Shown here in pieces: positions 1 through 8,828 of a DNA stretch of 64,000 nt. The position numbers were made by a program, and so were the translations under genes. A model generated the notes under the pieces. The model did no database searches. It was given only the letters and a program-made list of their open reading frames with translations, and was not told the DNA's origin. Within the stretch, counting starts at the first letter, position 1; each line of letters opens with the position of its first letter. This DNA is from Corynebacterium sp. HMSC078H07 (GTDB lineage Bacteria; Actinomycetota; Actinomycetes; Mycobacteriales; Mycobacteriaceae), in NCBI RefSeq assembly GCF_001812805.1, contig NZ_KV810437.1, positions 1-64,000 on the forward strand, written 5' to 3'.

Positions 1-472
1 CACCACGGCGTTACTAAATCCGTGGTCCTAACACCTACAACCACTCTATGGGAATACGCAAAGGCCACATACGCTAAACCCCAACCCCCGCCAACACAAT
101 CTGTCGTTTAACTCGACACGCCGGAAAACAACACGTTTTGTCGTTTAGGCCCCTCCAGCCACGTGCCTCAGGTGCACTGGGGGCTAAAGCCAAAAGCCAG
201 CTGGGGCTAAAGTCTCCGCACACAGTACAACGCGGGTCCCAGTGAAATCCGGAACCCGCGTTGTAAGGGGTCTTGTCTATCAGGCGGTTTCTCACGCCGC
301 CCGCCCTGCAAGACTCAGGGTGTTCTCTCTATCTCTCATGCGCCTCTCTCAAACGCACAAGAATTAGTATGCAGCACTTTCCTTGAAAGGCCATCGTACT
401 TAGCTGCCAATTACCTGTCAGAAAGATATCCGGCCGTGACCTGCATAAACAAAAGAGAGAAAGCGCGAAAAC
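1..472. other. Long non-coding interval downstream of rplA, probable leader of the next ribosomal operon
   Basis: No convincing gene is visible in this interval; the short frames lack ribosome sites and family resemblance. It contains a strong hairpin at 226-265 and two copies of ggggctaaag near 178-212. In actinobacteria rplA is usually followed by rplJ-rplL, whose mRNA has a long structured leader, so the minus strand here is a plausible rplJL leader. The rplJ gene would lie beyond position 1. This is an inference from gene order, not from a recognised motif. Confidence 0.45.
226..265 (-). promoter_or_regulatory. Perfect 12-bp hairpin in the putative rplJL leader
   Basis: Bases 226-237 (tacaacgcgggt) pair perfectly with 254-265, leaving a 16-base loop. 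Neither flank carries a T-run, so it does not look like a simple terminator. Its place downstream of rplA suggests part of the L10-binding leader or attenuator of a following rplJ-rplL operon. The assignment is positional only. Confidence 0.45.
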
Positions 473-500
473 GGCCCCTGCTCATCCAAGAGCCGGGGCC
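473..500 (-). terminator. Terminator of the rplK-rplA operon
   Basis: On the minus strand, just past the rplA stop, the arms ggcccc (473-478) and ggggcc (495-500) pair, extended inward by gctc/gagc. Read on the minus strand the stem is followed by GTTTTCGCG. This fits an intrinsic terminator ending rplA transcription. Confidence 0.6.
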
Positions 501-524
501 TAAAATTCGTTTACACAGACAACA

Positions 525-1229
525 CTAGTCGGTGTAGTTCTTCTCCACGGAAGCGTCGACCGGGATGCCCGGGCCGGAGGTGGTGGAGATGGTGACCTTC
601 TTGGCGTAGACACCCTTAGCGGAGGACGGCTTCAGACGCAGGATCTCGTCGTACAGCGCGCCGTAGTTCTCGGCCAGCTTCTCAGCATCGAAGGAAGCCT
701 TACCGATGATGGCGTGCAGGTTGGAAGCCTTGTCAACGCGGAAGGAAATCTTACCGCCCTTGACGTCGGCAACAGCCTTGGTCACGTCAGCGGTCACGGT
801 GCCGGTCTTCGGGTTCGGCATGAGACCACGCGGGCCCAGGACGCGGGCAACGCGGCCAACCTTGGCCATCTGATCCGGGGTAGCGATAGCAACGTCGAAG
901 TCGATGTTGCCCTCGTTGATGGCAGCGATCAGCTCTTCGGTGCCGACGATGTCAGCGCCAGCAGCCTTAGCAGCCTCAGCGTTGTCGCCCTCAGCGAAGA
1001 CAGCTACGCGGACGTCCTTACCGGTGCCGTGCGGCAGGGAAACGGTACCGCGAACCAGCTGGTCAGCCTTACGCGGATCAACGCCGAGGCGGAAGACAAC
1101 GTCCACGGTGGCGTCGAAGTTCTTGGAGGAGGTCTCCTTGGCCAGCTTGGCGGCCTCGATCGGACGGTACAGGCGGGAGCGGTCTACCAGCTCAGCGGCA
1201 GCCTTGTATGCCTTGGACTTGGTGCTCAT
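525..1229 (-). CDS. rplA: 50S ribosomal protein L1
   Basis: L1 forms the mobile stalk of the large ribosomal subunit beside the E site and, in many bacteria, represses its own operon. The 234-residue protein begins MSTKSKAYK and shows the L1 core, including [15 protein letters not shown] and the later [11 protein letters not shown] segment. Length is normal for the family. The ATG at 1229 was chosen over an upstream in-frame ATG because AAAAGGAAT sits just before it and the L1 homology begins there. It follows rplK on the same strand with a gap of about 95 bases, which could hold an L1 operator. Confidence 0.97.
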   Translation of the reverse strand: MSTKSKAYKAAAELVDRSRLYRPIEAAKLAKETSSKNFDATVDVVFRLGVDPRKADQLVRGTVSLPHGTGKDVRVAVFAEGDNAEAAKAAGADIVGTEELIAAINEGNIDFDVAIATPDQMAKVGRVARVLGPRGLMPNPKTGTVTADVTKAVADVKGGKISFRVDKASNLHAIIGKASFDAEKLAENYGALYDEILRLKPSSAKGVYAKKVTISTTSGPGIPVDASVEKNYTD

Positions 1230-1325
1230 AAGTGCAATTCCTTTTCTTGGATTGATGTGGTGATAGCGGGCCGAAGCTGGCCCTGCCACGCGCGGCACTA
1301 GGCGTGCCGCGCATTAATTCGATTA

Positions 1326-1769
1326 TTACTTAGCCGGGATACCGTCAACGGTGATGCCCATGGAGCGAGCGGTACCAGCGATGATGCGGGCGCCGTTCTC
1401 GATGTCACGAGCGTTGAGGTCCTCGAACTTGGTCTGTGCAATCTCCTTGCACTGATCCCAGGTCACGGAGCCCACCTTGTCGGTGTGCGGAACGCCGGAG
1501 CCCTTCTTGATGCCAGCAGCCTTGAGCAGAAGCTTTGCAGCCGGCGGGGTCTTCAGCTTGAAGTCGAAGGAGCGGTCCTCGTACACGGTGATTTCCACCG
1601 GAACGACGTTGCCGCGCTGGGACTCGGTAGCAGCGTTGTAAGCCTTGCAGAACTCCATGATGTTGACGCCGTGGGCACCGAGCGCCGGACCAACCGGCGG
1701 AGCCGGGTTAGCAGCGCCTGCCTCGATCTGGAGCTTGATCAGGCCAGTAACCTTCTTCTTGGGAGCCAT
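1326..1769 (-). CDS. rplK: 50S ribosomal protein L11
   Basis: L11 helps form the GTPase-associated centre of the 50S subunit and is the site of thiopeptide action and RelA sensing. The 147-residue protein starts [18 protein letters not shown]. It has the proline-rich N-terminal motif [21 protein letters not shown] and a C-terminal RNA-binding domain, at full family length. GAAAGAGG lies upstream of the ATG. It is the first gene of an rplK-rplA unit, separated from nusG by a terminator. Confidence 0.97.
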   Translation of the reverse strand: MAPKKKVTGLIKLQIEAGAANPAPPVGPALGAHGVNIMEFCKAYNAATESQRGNVVPVEITVYEDRSFDFKLKTPPAAKLLLKAAGIKKGSGVPHTDKVGSVTWDQCKEIAQTKFEDLNARDIENGARIIAGTARSMGITVDGIPAK

Positions 1770-1883
1770 CGAATTACCTCTTTCCTGTGGTACCGAGGTG
1801 CCGCCACGATGAATAACAGCACCCCGTCCGGATGCTCACGCGTTGTGGGCCACCGGAGGATGAACGTTTTAACATGCGCAAAA

Positions 1884-1916
1884 GCGCACGGCGTCCAAGT
1901 TTAGAACACCGTGCGC
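1884..1916 (-). terminator. Terminator downstream of secE-nusG
   Basis: The arms gcgcacgg (1884-1891) and ccgtgcgc (1909-1916) pair perfectly. On the minus strand the hairpin is followed directly by TTTT. It lies just after the nusG stop and separates secE-nusG from rplK-rplA. Confidence 0.65.
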
Positions 1917-1933
1917 CCAGCTCAAAATCGCTT

Positions 1934-2863
1934 TTAGGAGATACGCTCGATCTCCGTCGGGGACAGCTCCACAGGGGTCTCGCGGCCGAAGATGGACACC
2001 AGACCCTGCATCTTGCCGGTCTCTGGATCAATCTCGGAGATGGTGGCGGAAACAGAAGCCAGCGGGCCGGACAGGATGGTGACAGCCTCGCCCACCTCGA
2101 AGTCGTGCGCATAAGCCTTGGCCATTTCCTTCTCCGGCATGGCAACGACCTGCTCGCCGTCAGCGTCGGCAGCCGAGCTCTCCGGAGTAACGGTCGCGTC
2201 GTTCGGCATGAGGAATTTGGCTACGTCGCGAATCTTCACCGGAGTAGCGTTGCCCTCATTACCCACGAAGGACGTCACACCCGGGGTATCGCGGACGACG
2301 GACCAGGCGGCGTCATTAAGCTCCATGCGCACCAGCACGTAGCCCGGCAGCAACTTGCGCTTTACAACCTTCTTCTTGCCGTCCTTCTTCTCCAGGACCT
2401 GCTCGACCGGCACGACGACCTCGAAAATGGAATCCTCCACCTCAAGCGTCTGGGCGCGCATGTCCAGGTTGGTCTTCACCTTGTTCTCGTAACCGGAGTA
2501 GCACTGAATGATGTACCACTGGCCCGGCTGCTTTTTCAGCTCACGAGTAAAGGCGCGCAGGCGAGTCTTGTACTCAGCCTCCGCAGCGGCAGCGTCAGCA
2601 CCAGGGGCTGCTGCGCTTTCCGACGCCTCCTCGTCCCCCTCCTCAGCACCGCCACCCAGCGCTGCCTCAGCGGCCTTCGCAGCGGCTTCCTTCACGGCAG
2701 CTTCCTGCTCTTCTGCGGAGAGTTCCTCCTGCTGCTCCTCGGCGGCAGCAGCGTCCGTGGTCTCCTCGGCAGCTTCCGCTGCCTCAGCCGCCTCAGCGGC
2801 CTGGTCCTGGACGTTATCGATCATGGCCTGTTCCAGAGAAGTGCCGGTGGTTTCGTCGCTCAT
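1934..2863 (-). CDS. nusG: Transcription termination/antitermination factor NusG with acidic N-terminal extension
   Basis: NusG binds RNA polymerase and couples transcription to Rho and the ribosome. The C-terminal part (about residues 120-309) carries the NGN domain (QWYIIQCYSGYENKVK, LLPGYVLVRM) and a KOW domain (FEVGEAVTILSGP). The first ~110 residues are an Ala/Glu-rich, low-complexity extension, typical in type for actinobacterial NusG but absent from the ~180-residue E. coli protein. The ATG at 2863 has GGAG six bases upstream; a longer frame to 2902 lacks such a site. secE lies directly upstream. Confidence 0.95.
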   Translation of the reverse strand: MSDETTGTSLEQAMIDNVQDQAAEAAEAAEAAEETTDAAAAEEQQEELSAEEQEAAVKEAAAKAAEAALGGGAEEGDEEASESAAAPGADAAAAEAEYKTRLRAFTRELKKQPGQWYIIQCYSGYENKVKTNLDMRAQTLEVEDSIFEVVVPVEQVLEKKDGKKKVVKRKLLPGYVLVRMELNDAAWSVVRDTPGVTSFVGNEGNATPVKIRDVAKFLMPNDATVTPESSAADADGEQVVAMPEKEMAKAYAHDFEVGEAVTILSGPLASVSATISEIDPETGKMQGLVSIFGRETPVELSPTEIERIS

Positions 2864-2985
2864 TGTTTGCTCCATCTGTGTATTAATCCGTCTAGTCACC
2901 ACCAGGGTACTCGGGGTGGCTAGGGCAAAAAGTATCCCGCCGTTCCCCTAGTGGGATTCGGCGGGATGAAAGTATGTGGTTGATT

Positions 2986-3315
2986 CTACTTGGGCGCGAG
3001 GACCGCTTCAACTCCGAGGCCAGTCAGCGTGTCAACGCCCCAGACCAGTGCGGTCAGCACGACAAGGAAAGCAAAGGTCACGAGCACGTACTGGACCATC
3101 TCCTTGCCAGTAGGCCAGACGACCTTCTTCACCTCGGAGACAACCTCACTTGGGAAGGAGGCTACGGAGCCACCAGCGGATTCTTCCTTCTTGTCCTCGA
3201 CGCGCACAACGCGCTTGTCGGTGTAGGACTCAGTAGAGGTGGTCGCTGCGCCAGAGAGCTGACGCTTGCCGGTTGGGCGGGCTGCCCCGGTGCTCGGCTG
3301 CTTTTCATCGCTCAC
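2986..3315 (-). CDS. secE: Preprotein translocase subunit SecE
   Basis: SecE is the essential small membrane subunit of the SecYEG channel. The 109-residue product has a hydrophilic N-terminal tail. The conserved segment FPSEVVSEVKKVVWPTGKEM is followed by one transmembrane helix (VQYVLVTFAFLVVLTALVWG). I chose the GTG at 3315 because AAGGAGGAAAT precedes it; the upstream part of the frame runs into tRNA-Trp. It lies between tRNA-Trp and nusG, the usual order. Confidence 0.93.
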   Translation of the reverse strand: MSDEKQPSTGAARPTGKRQLSGAATTSTESYTDKRVVRVEDKKEESAGGSVASFPSEVVSEVKKVVWPTGKEMVQYVLVTFAFLVVLTALVWGVDTLTGLGVEAVLAPK

Positions 3316-3339
3316 GGCGATTTCCTCCTTGAAGTGATG

Positions 3340-3415
3340 TGGCAGGGGCGACAGGACTCGAACCTGCAACCTACGGTTTTGGAGACCGTTGCGCTACCAA
3401 TTGCGCCACGCCCCT
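3340..3415 (-). tRNA. trpT: tRNA-Trp (CCA anticodon)
   Basis: The minus strand folds as a cloverleaf with acceptor arms AGGGGCG/CGCCCCT, anticodon CCA in the loop CTCCAAA, T-loop GTTCGAGTC and an encoded 3' CCA. It lies immediately upstream of secE, a frequent arrangement in bacteria, and may be co-transcribed with it. Confidence 0.95.
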
Positions 3416-3508
3416 TTGCGTGCCCTTTTTGGGACAACGCATAACCCTACCAGAACGGTGATCCCTGTTGGAAACCACCCGCCGCGTAAGGCTGGGAGTC
3501 GGTAGTAA

Positions 3509-3535
3509 AAAAGCGCCCTGAATGCGGGCGCTTTT
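3509..3535 (-). terminator. Terminator after the tRNA-Thr/tRNA-Met pair
   Basis: The arms aaaagcgccc and gggcgctttt enclose a 7-base loop at 3519-3525. On the minus strand the hairpin ends in a run of six T. It would end transcription of the tRNA-Thr-tRNA-Met unit before tRNA-Trp. Confidence 0.7.
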
Positions 3536-3544
3536 CCTTCCCGG

Positions 3545-3616
3545 TAGCGATGGCGAGAATTGAACTCGCGACACAGCGATTATGAGTCGCTTGCTCTACC
3601 ACTGAGCTACACCGCC
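3545..3616 (-). tRNA. tRNA-Met (CAT anticodon)
   Basis: The minus strand folds with acceptor GGCGGTG paired to CATCGCT (two G-U pairs), D-arm GCTC/GAGC, anticodon loop CTCATAA and T-loop TTCAATT. The 3' CCA is not encoded. The G1-U72 wobble at the top of the acceptor stem, rather than an unpaired first base, suggests the elongator rather than the initiator. Confidence 0.88.
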
Positions 3617-3650
3617 ATATTCACCCTCCAGAAATGTCTGGAAACATGAA

Positions 3651-3726
3651 TGGAGCCCCCTGACAGAATCGAACTGTCGACCTTTTCCTTACCATGGAAA
3701 CGCTCTGCCGACTGAGCTAAGGGGGC
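3651..3726 (-). tRNA. tRNA-Thr (GGT anticodon)
   Basis: The minus strand folds as a complete cloverleaf: acceptor GCCCCCT/AGGGGGC, anticodon loop ATGGTAA, T-loop TTCGATT and an encoded CCA end. It decodes ACC. It is probably transcribed together with the downstream tRNA-Met. Confidence 0.93.
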
Positions 3727-3926
3727 ACAGCCTCGTTTGAGTAACGGATTATCTCCGCTGTGCTCTCGTTGAAGCCTTGAAAAGATTAACCCGAAACGCG
3801 TAAACAACACAAATCGCCAGCATAGTGAATGTTTTTAGGCCTTTAGAAGAAGCGTTTAAACACCCCTCAACTCCACCCTTGCCCAACCCAGCCCTGTGTG
3901 TCCGCGATCGCGTCCCCGCCCAACAC

Positions 3927-3962
3927 AAAATCCCGCAGACGCATTTCTGTGTCTGCGGGATT
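3927..3962 (-). terminator. Terminator after tRNA-Tyr
   Basis: A long stem, atcccgcagac paired with gtctgcgggat, flanks a short loop. On the minus strand it is followed by TTTT. It sits 8 bases past the tRNA-Tyr 3' end. Confidence 0.75.
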
Positions 3963-3969
3963 CATTCTG

Positions 3970-4051
3970 TGCCAGGTAGAAGATTCGAACTTCTGAAGGC
4001 AATGCCGGCGGATTTACAGTCCGCTCCCTTTGGCCGCTCGGGCAACCTGGC
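3970..4051 (-). tRNA. tRNA-Tyr (GTA anticodon)
   Basis: This is a class II tRNA with a long variable arm. Acceptor GCCAGGT pairs with ACCTGGC, the anticodon loop CTGTAAA carries GTA, and the T-loop is TTCGAAT. The 3' CCA is not encoded. It lies alone between the polyprenyl synthase stop and its own terminator. Confidence 0.93.
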
Positions 4052-4127
4052 ATGCACTCGCGAGTGCGGTTATGTACTTTACTACGAAGCCCCGCCCAAC
4101 ATGCAAATCAACTGGCAGGAGCCCCAA

Positions 4128-5132
4128 TTAGCCTACGCGCTGGACCGTGTAATCCGCGAGCTGACGCAGCGCTTCACTCGCCGTGCACTCGGGCAAGAGC
4201 GAGAGCTGATCCTCCACCACACGCAGGTAGGCGTTGACATCCGCCATGGCCTTGTCGCGGCCGGTGGACTTCCACAACAATTCGATGGCGCGGTCCACGG
4301 AGGCGTCATCAGTCAGCGGGCCCGTGAGCAAGCCACGCAGCTCGTCACCAACTTCGCCTTCTTCCTCCAAGGCATAGAGCACCGGAAGCGTAAACACGCC
4401 CTCGCGCAAATCGGTGCCTGGCGTCTTTCCAGACTCCTCAGGGTCGGAGAAGATATCGATGATGTCGTCCACAATCTGGAAAATCATGCCCACGGCAGAG
4501 CCAATCTGACGCAGGGCCTCGCACTGCTCAGGGCCTGCACCCGAGTGATAAGCACCCAGGTAGCCGGCGGAGGCAATAAGCACGGCCGTCTTTTCCCGTA
4601 TGACCGCCGTGTAGTGCTCCACCGCATTGGCCTCACCGGCGCCGATCGTCTCACGCATCTGACCGGTAACGAGCTCTTCAAACGTCTCGGCAAAGTGCTC
4701 GACGGTATGCGTATCCAGCTGGCTCATCAACCGCGAGGCATGCGCAAGAAGGGCGTCACCAGCCAAAATTGCCACGGAATTTGTCCAACGGAAGTTAGCG
4801 GATTCCACACCGCGACGACGGTCAGCTTCATCCATGACGTCGTCGTGATACAACGTGGCCACGTGCACCATTTCCACAGCCGTGGCTGCCTTGATCACCT
4901 CAGGAGACTCCGGGCGCTCACCGAATTCGGAGGCCAGTAGCGCCATCATTGGACGGAAACGCTTACCACCAGCCATCGAGAGGTGACGTACCTTCTCCTT
5001 AAGGAAGTCCTGCCCGCGGTCGAGCTCCGCGCTGAGCAGATCTTCAACGGCAGTCATCCCGGCGTTGATACGCTCGGTGAGCTGCGCATCCCCCAAGTTC
5101 ACGTGCTTGGCGTGAGTTTGGCCGTGTGACAT
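4128..5132 (-). CDS. grcC: Long-chain polyprenyl diphosphate synthase (menaquinone side chain)
   Basis: This trans-isoprenyl diphosphate synthase of 334 residues would extend allylic diphosphates with IPP to make the prenyl tail of menaquinone. It has the first aspartate-rich region as LYHDDVMDEADRRRG and the second as IFQIVDDIIDIFSD, plus the GGKRFRP substrate motif near residue 55. The neighbourhood of menJ, menG and menD supports the menaquinone role. Chain length cannot be read with confidence. It is divergent from menJ, with 94 bases between the starts. Confidence 0.9.
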   Translation of the reverse strand: MSHGQTHAKHVNLGDAQLTERINAGMTAVEDLLSAELDRGQDFLKEKVRHLSMAGGKRFRPMMALLASEFGERPESPEVIKAATAVEMVHVATLYHDDVMDEADRRRGVESANFRWTNSVAILAGDALLAHASRLMSQLDTHTVEHFAETFEELVTGQMRETIGAGEANAVEHYTAVIREKTAVLIASAGYLGAYHSGAGPEQCEALRQIGSAVGMIFQIVDDIIDIFSDPEESGKTPGTDLREGVFTLPVLYALEEEGEVGDELRGLLTGPLTDDASVDRAIELLWKSTGRDKAMADVNAYLRVVEDQLSLLPECTASEALRQLADYTVQRVG

Positions 5133-5226
5133 TAAACGCGTTCCTTATTAACTCAAAAATCCTAGTGTTTACTTACCGTAGCCCATAGCACGGCCCTCAA
5201 CACACTCAAGGCCACTATCCCGTGCA

Positions 5227-6465
5227 ATGATAGTCCCCATGTCGGAGCAGATCGATTCCATCCATGCAGACGTCGCTGTTGTCGGTGCCGGCCCCGCTGG
5301 CGCCGCGGCCGCTATCCATGCCGCGCGAGCCGGCCACGACACTGTGCTTATCGACGCCTCCCCCTTCCCCCGCGATAAAACCTGCGGCGATGGCCTCACC
5401 CCACGCGCCATGCATCAGCTGGATCTTCTCGGCATCGAGGTCAACGCTTCCTACCGCAACCGTGGGCTGAAGCTGCATGGCTTTGGCGGATCGGTCACCG
5501 CGCCGTGGCCGGCAACGTATCCCTCGCAGGAAGGAACGGCTCTGCCGCGCTATGAGTTTGATGCGCTGCTCGTTGAGGCCGCGCAGGCTGCCGGCGCGCA
5601 GCTTCTCACCGGCACGGCAACGGCCCCGCAGCTCGAGGACAACCGGTTGGTGGAGTTCTCCGTCGGCAAGCGCCGCGTTCGCGCGCGGTGGGTCATCGTG
5701 GCCGATGGCGTACGTTCCACCTTTGGCAAGCAGCTGGGCCGCCAATGGCACCGCGATGAGGTCTACGGCATCGCCGCACGCGCCTATGCCGATTCCCCGC
5801 ACGATGACGAGGAGTGGATGCATTCCCACGTCGAGCTCAAGGACTCAGACAGCATAGTCCAGCCCGGCTACGGCTGGATTTTCCCGCTTGGCCAGGGTGT
5901 CAACATTGGCCTCGGCGCGCTCTCCACAGCTGCCCGACCGGCTCGCCTCAACACGAAGAAAGCCTTGAGTTTCTACGCCGATCAACAGCGAGCGGACTGG
6001 GGCTTGGGCGAGCTGCGCAACGTTACCTCGGCGATGTTGCCCATGGGCGGCGCGGTCTCTGGCGTGGCCGGCGCTAACTGGATGCTCATCGGTGATGCCG
6101 CCGCCTGCGTCAATCCGCTCAACGGCGAAGGGATTGACTACGGCTTGGAAACGGCCGCTCTCGCCGTCGAGATGCTCGGCACGAAGGATCTCACCTTGGC
6201 CTGGCCAGACCGCCTTCGCGCCGAGTATGGAGAAGCTTTCCTGCTGGCCCGCACGGCCGCGCGCCTTCTGACCTACCCGCAGTTCCTGCCGCTTGCCGGG
6301 CCTATCGCCATGCGCGGTCCCGTCGGCCGCATGCTCATGCCTGCCGCCGCGCGCCTTATGGGCAACCTCATTACGGAAGAAGACAAAGACCTCATCGCCC
6401 GCGCTTGGAGTTTAGCTGGGGGCGCGGTATCCGCGCTGCGCCGCGATACCCCTCTCTGGGCCTAA
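5227..6465 (+). CDS. menJ: Geranylgeranyl reductase family flavoprotein, probable menaquinone reductase MenJ
   Basis: A FAD-dependent reductase of 412 residues, with the Rossmann motif VAVVGAGPAGAAAA at about residues 16-29. It also has CGDGLTPRAM typical of geranylgeranyl reductases and the FAD-binding GDAAACVNPLNGEGI near residue 300. In mycobacteria the homologue MenJ saturates one double bond of the menaquinone tail. The location in a men cluster supports the same job. The start is uncertain: no clear ribosome site precedes either the ATG at 5227 or the one at 5239. Confidence 0.88.
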   Translation: MIVPMSEQIDSIHADVAVVGAGPAGAAAAIHAARAGHDTVLIDASPFPRDKTCGDGLTPRAMHQLDLLGIEVNASYRNRGLKLHGFGGSVTAPWPATYPSQEGTALPRYEFDALLVEAAQAAGAQLLTGTATAPQLEDNRLVEFSVGKRRVRARWVIVADGVRSTFGKQLGRQWHRDEVYGIAARAYADSPHDDEEWMHSHVELKDSDSIVQPGYGWIFPLGQGVNIGLGALSTAARPARLNTKKALSFYADQQRADWGLGELRNVTSAMLPMGGAVSGVAGANWMLIGDAAACVNPLNGEGIDYGLETAALAVEMLGTKDLTLAWPDRLRAEYGEAFLLARTAARLLTYPQFLPLAGPIAMRGPVGRMLMPAAARLMGNLITEEDKDLIARAWSLAGGAVSALRRDTPLWA

Positions 6466-6474
6466 AGGCTCCCC

Positions 6475-7164
6475 TTAAGCAGGTTTAACCGCCGAGTGCA
6501 GCGCCACGATGCCGCACGTCAGGTTGCGCCAGCCTGCCTGCTCCCACCCATTGCGGTTAATGGCTGCGGCCAGCTCATGCTGCTCCGGCCATGCGCGAAT
6601 GGACTCGGCGAGGTAAACGTAGGCCTCCGGGTTGGAGGAGACTACCTTCGCAATCGGCGGCAGAAGTCGGGTCAAATACTCTTTGTAGACCGTTCCGAAG
6701 ACCGGGATGACGGGCTTGGAAAACTCCGCCACCGCCAAGCGCCCACCCGGTTTGGTCACGCGCGCCATCTCGCGCAAGCCGAGCTCGAAATCGTGAATAT
6801 TGCGCAGGCCGTAGGAGATGGTCACCGCATCAAAGGTGTTATCGGCAAAAGGCAGGCGCATGCCGTCACCCGCGACCTTAGGCACGTCACGGTCCTTACC
6901 GGCCGCCAGCATGCCGCGCGAGAAGTCACAGGCCACGCACCACGCGCCAGACTTAGCTAGCTCCACAGTGGACACTGCGGTACCGGCGGCGAGGTCAAGA
7001 ACCTTTTCCCCCGGCTTAAGGTTGAGCCGCTCGCGGGTCAGACGGCGCCAGCGCGCGTCCTGGCCAAAGGACAGCACCGTGTTGGTGATGTCGTACTTCT
7101 TGCCCACCGCGTCAAACATGCGCGCGACATCGAAGGGCTTTTTCTCCAGATCTGCCTTAGACAC
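6475..7164 (-). CDS. menG: Demethylmenaquinone methyltransferase
   Basis: This SAM-dependent methyltransferase carries out the last step of menaquinone formation. The 229-residue protein shows the UbiE/MenG signatures near the N-terminus ([12 protein letters not shown]), SAM motif VLDLAAGTA, and later [10 protein letters not shown] and EFSKP. I place the start at the GTG at 7164 because homology begins at [11 protein letters not shown] and an upstream extension would overlap the preceding gene. A TAGACT box 8 bases upstream suggests a leaderless transcript. It is convergent with menJ across a 9-base gap. Confidence 0.93.
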   Translation of the reverse strand: MSKADLEKKPFDVARMFDAVGKKYDITNTVLSFGQDARWRRLTRERLNLKPGEKVLDLAAGTAVSTVELAKSGAWCVACDFSRGMLAAGKDRDVPKVAGDGMRLPFADNTFDAVTISYGLRNIHDFELGLREMARVTKPGGRLAVAEFSKPVIPVFGTVYKEYLTRLLPPIAKVVSSNPEAYVYLAESIRAWPEQHELAAAINRNGWEQAGWRNLTCGIVALHSAVKPA

Positions 7165-7175
7165 AAAAACCAAGT

Positions 7176-8375
7176 CTAGGCTACGCGTGCACCAAGGGCG
7201 CGAGCGGCCCAACGCGGCAGCTCTGGGCGCTGGCCCAAGATGGTGAGAGGCACCTCGCGGACATCCTCCAAGACCTCTTCGTAGTAGCCCAGCAGCTGCT
7301 CGCACAGAGCAGGCCATGTCTTCGTGGAGATGGACTCGCGAGCATTAGCACGCAGCTCCTCGTGGATCTCCGGGTTAAGCAGCGCATCGACGGCGTTGGG
7401 GAGGTCTTCGACGAACGTTGAAACGTCGAGAAGCAGCCCGTTATAGCCCTCCTCAATGAGGTCCACCGGGCCGCCCGCTCGAGGACCGATGGTCGGCACT
7501 CCGGAAGCCTGCGCCTCCTGGATGGCCTGGCAGAAGGTCTCAAATTCGCCGGCGTGGACGAAGACATCGAGGGAGGCATAGGCCGCAGCGAGTTCCTCGC
7601 CGCCAAGTGCTCCAGTAAAGACCGCACTCGGCAGCTGGGCTTCCAGCAACGGGCGCTCAGGGCCATCGCCAACGATGACGAGCTGGATATCCTCGCGATC
7701 ATTGAGCGCCGACAAACGGTGCACGCCTTTTTCCGCGGCCAAACGGCCAACGAAACCAACGATCTTCTTGCGGCCAGTGGGCTCCCACTCGCGGCGCAGC
7801 GCGTCCGAACGCTTCGACGGATGGAAACGCTCCGAATCCACGCCGCGGCCCCAATGGCGAACGTTCTTGATGTGGTGCTTCTCCAAGTCAGCAATGGTGA
7901 GGGACGACGGCGCGAGGGTCATCTGGCAGGCGTTGTGAATGGTGCGCAGCCACTCCCACACGCCATAAGCCAGTGCGGAAGCGTGGTACTTGGTGGCAAA
8001 TCCTGCCACGTCAGTCTGATACAAAGCCACGGCCGGTATGCGCAACTGGCGCGCGGAGAAGGCTCCCGCCGCACCGAGAACGAACGGGCTAGCCAGGTGG
8101 ATAATGTCCGGCTTAAAGGCTCGGAGTGCCTCATCCACCGCGCTCGTGGGCACACCCACTGGAAGGGAATCCACCAGCGGCACCCGCACGGTGGGGACGC
8201 GAACGATGCTGAACCCTAAGTAGTCAGGAATTTCCTCCTGCCCGTCCCGGGCACCGGGGGCCACAACAATGGCCTCATGGCCGTGCTCGTGGAGGTATTC
8301 GAGCACGCGCAGCACGGAGTTGGTCACTCCGTTGACGTTAGGCAAGAAGGATTCCGCGACGATAGCTACACGCAT
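7176..8375 (-). CDS. mgtA: GT4-family alpha-mannosyltransferase (MgtA-like)
   Basis: A GT-B fold glycosyltransferase of 399 residues that begins [20 protein letters not shown]. The C-terminal half has [14 protein letters not shown] and a nucleotide-sugar motif [19 protein letters not shown]. In C. glutamicum the orthologous position next to menG holds MgtA, a GDP-mannose-dependent enzyme that primes lipomannan-like glycolipid synthesis. I infer the same role from synteny and family. The ATG at 8375 was preferred to one four codons earlier because homologues begin there. Confidence 0.85.
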   Translation of the reverse strand: MRVAIVAESFLPNVNGVTNSVLRVLEYLHEHGHEAIVVAPGARDGQEEIPDYLGFSIVRVPTVRVPLVDSLPVGVPTSAVDEALRAFKPDIIHLASPFVLGAAGAFSARQLRIPAVALYQTDVAGFATKYHASALAYGVWEWLRTIHNACQMTLAPSSLTIADLEKHHIKNVRHWGRGVDSERFHPSKRSDALRREWEPTGRKKIVGFVGRLAAEKGVHRLSALNDREDIQLVIVGDGPERPLLEAQLPSAVFTGALGGEELAAAYASLDVFVHAGEFETFCQAIQEAQASGVPTIGPRAGGPVDLIEEGYNGLLLDVSTFVEDLPNAVDALLNPEIHEELRANARESISTKTWPALCEQLLGYYEEVLEDVREVPLTILGQRPELPRWAARALGARVA

Positions 8376-8383
8376 GTGCCCTA

Positions 8384-8827
8384 TCATTCCTTGTCCGAGT
8401 TCTCCGTTGGTAACGGATGCGCTAAATTCCGGTTAATTTTTCCACTCCCCCACCACAACACACCCGCGATCAGCGTGGCCACGAGTGCCGACGACAACCC
8501 CGGGATGATGGAGAGCGTCCACTCACGCCCCTCCACTTTCACCAGGTCAGGGTTGTTCTTAGCGTAGAGTACCCACACCTGTTGGCCCTCTCCCAGGCCA
8601 GTGGGATAGAGCAGACCGGTCGGCGGGGAGTGATAGATGCCCTCGCCGTCTTGGAAGTCCACGAAGGTGCGTAAACGGCCCACATCGGTAACCGTAGCCA
8701 GCGCACGGCCGGGGTTGGCGTTAATGGCGCGGTCATTGAGAAAAGGCCCAATGACCATTCCCGCCATGCCCACCAGCGCCGCCGCATAGAGCACCAGGAT
8801 GATCTGGCGCACCCGCCGCCTGGTCAC
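8384..8827 (-). CDS. DUF3592-like two-TM membrane protein
   Basis: This 147-residue protein has one helix near the N-terminus (IILVLYAAALVGMAGMVIGP) and a second near residues 112-130 (LVATLIAGVLWWGS). Between them is an extracytoplasmic domain with LLYPTGLGEGQQVWVLY. That pattern resembles DUF3592 proteins, whose function is unknown. Its start lies two bases beyond the menD stop, so it is likely in the menD transcript with mgtA. I infer no specific role. Confidence 0.75.
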   Translation of the reverse strand: MTRRRVRQIILVLYAAALVGMAGMVIGPFLNDRAINANPGRALATVTDVGRLRTFVDFQDGEGIYHSPPTGLLYPTGLGEGQQVWVLYAKNNPDLVKVEGREWTLSIIPGLSSALVATLIAGVLWWGSGKINRNLAHPLPTENSDKE

Positions 8828-8828
8828 C

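Noticed and set aside
74..295. Minus-strand reading frame of 73 codons in the first 300 bases
   Set aside because: It crosses the strong 226-265 hairpin, has no ribosome site and no protein-like composition; a leader region is the better explanation.
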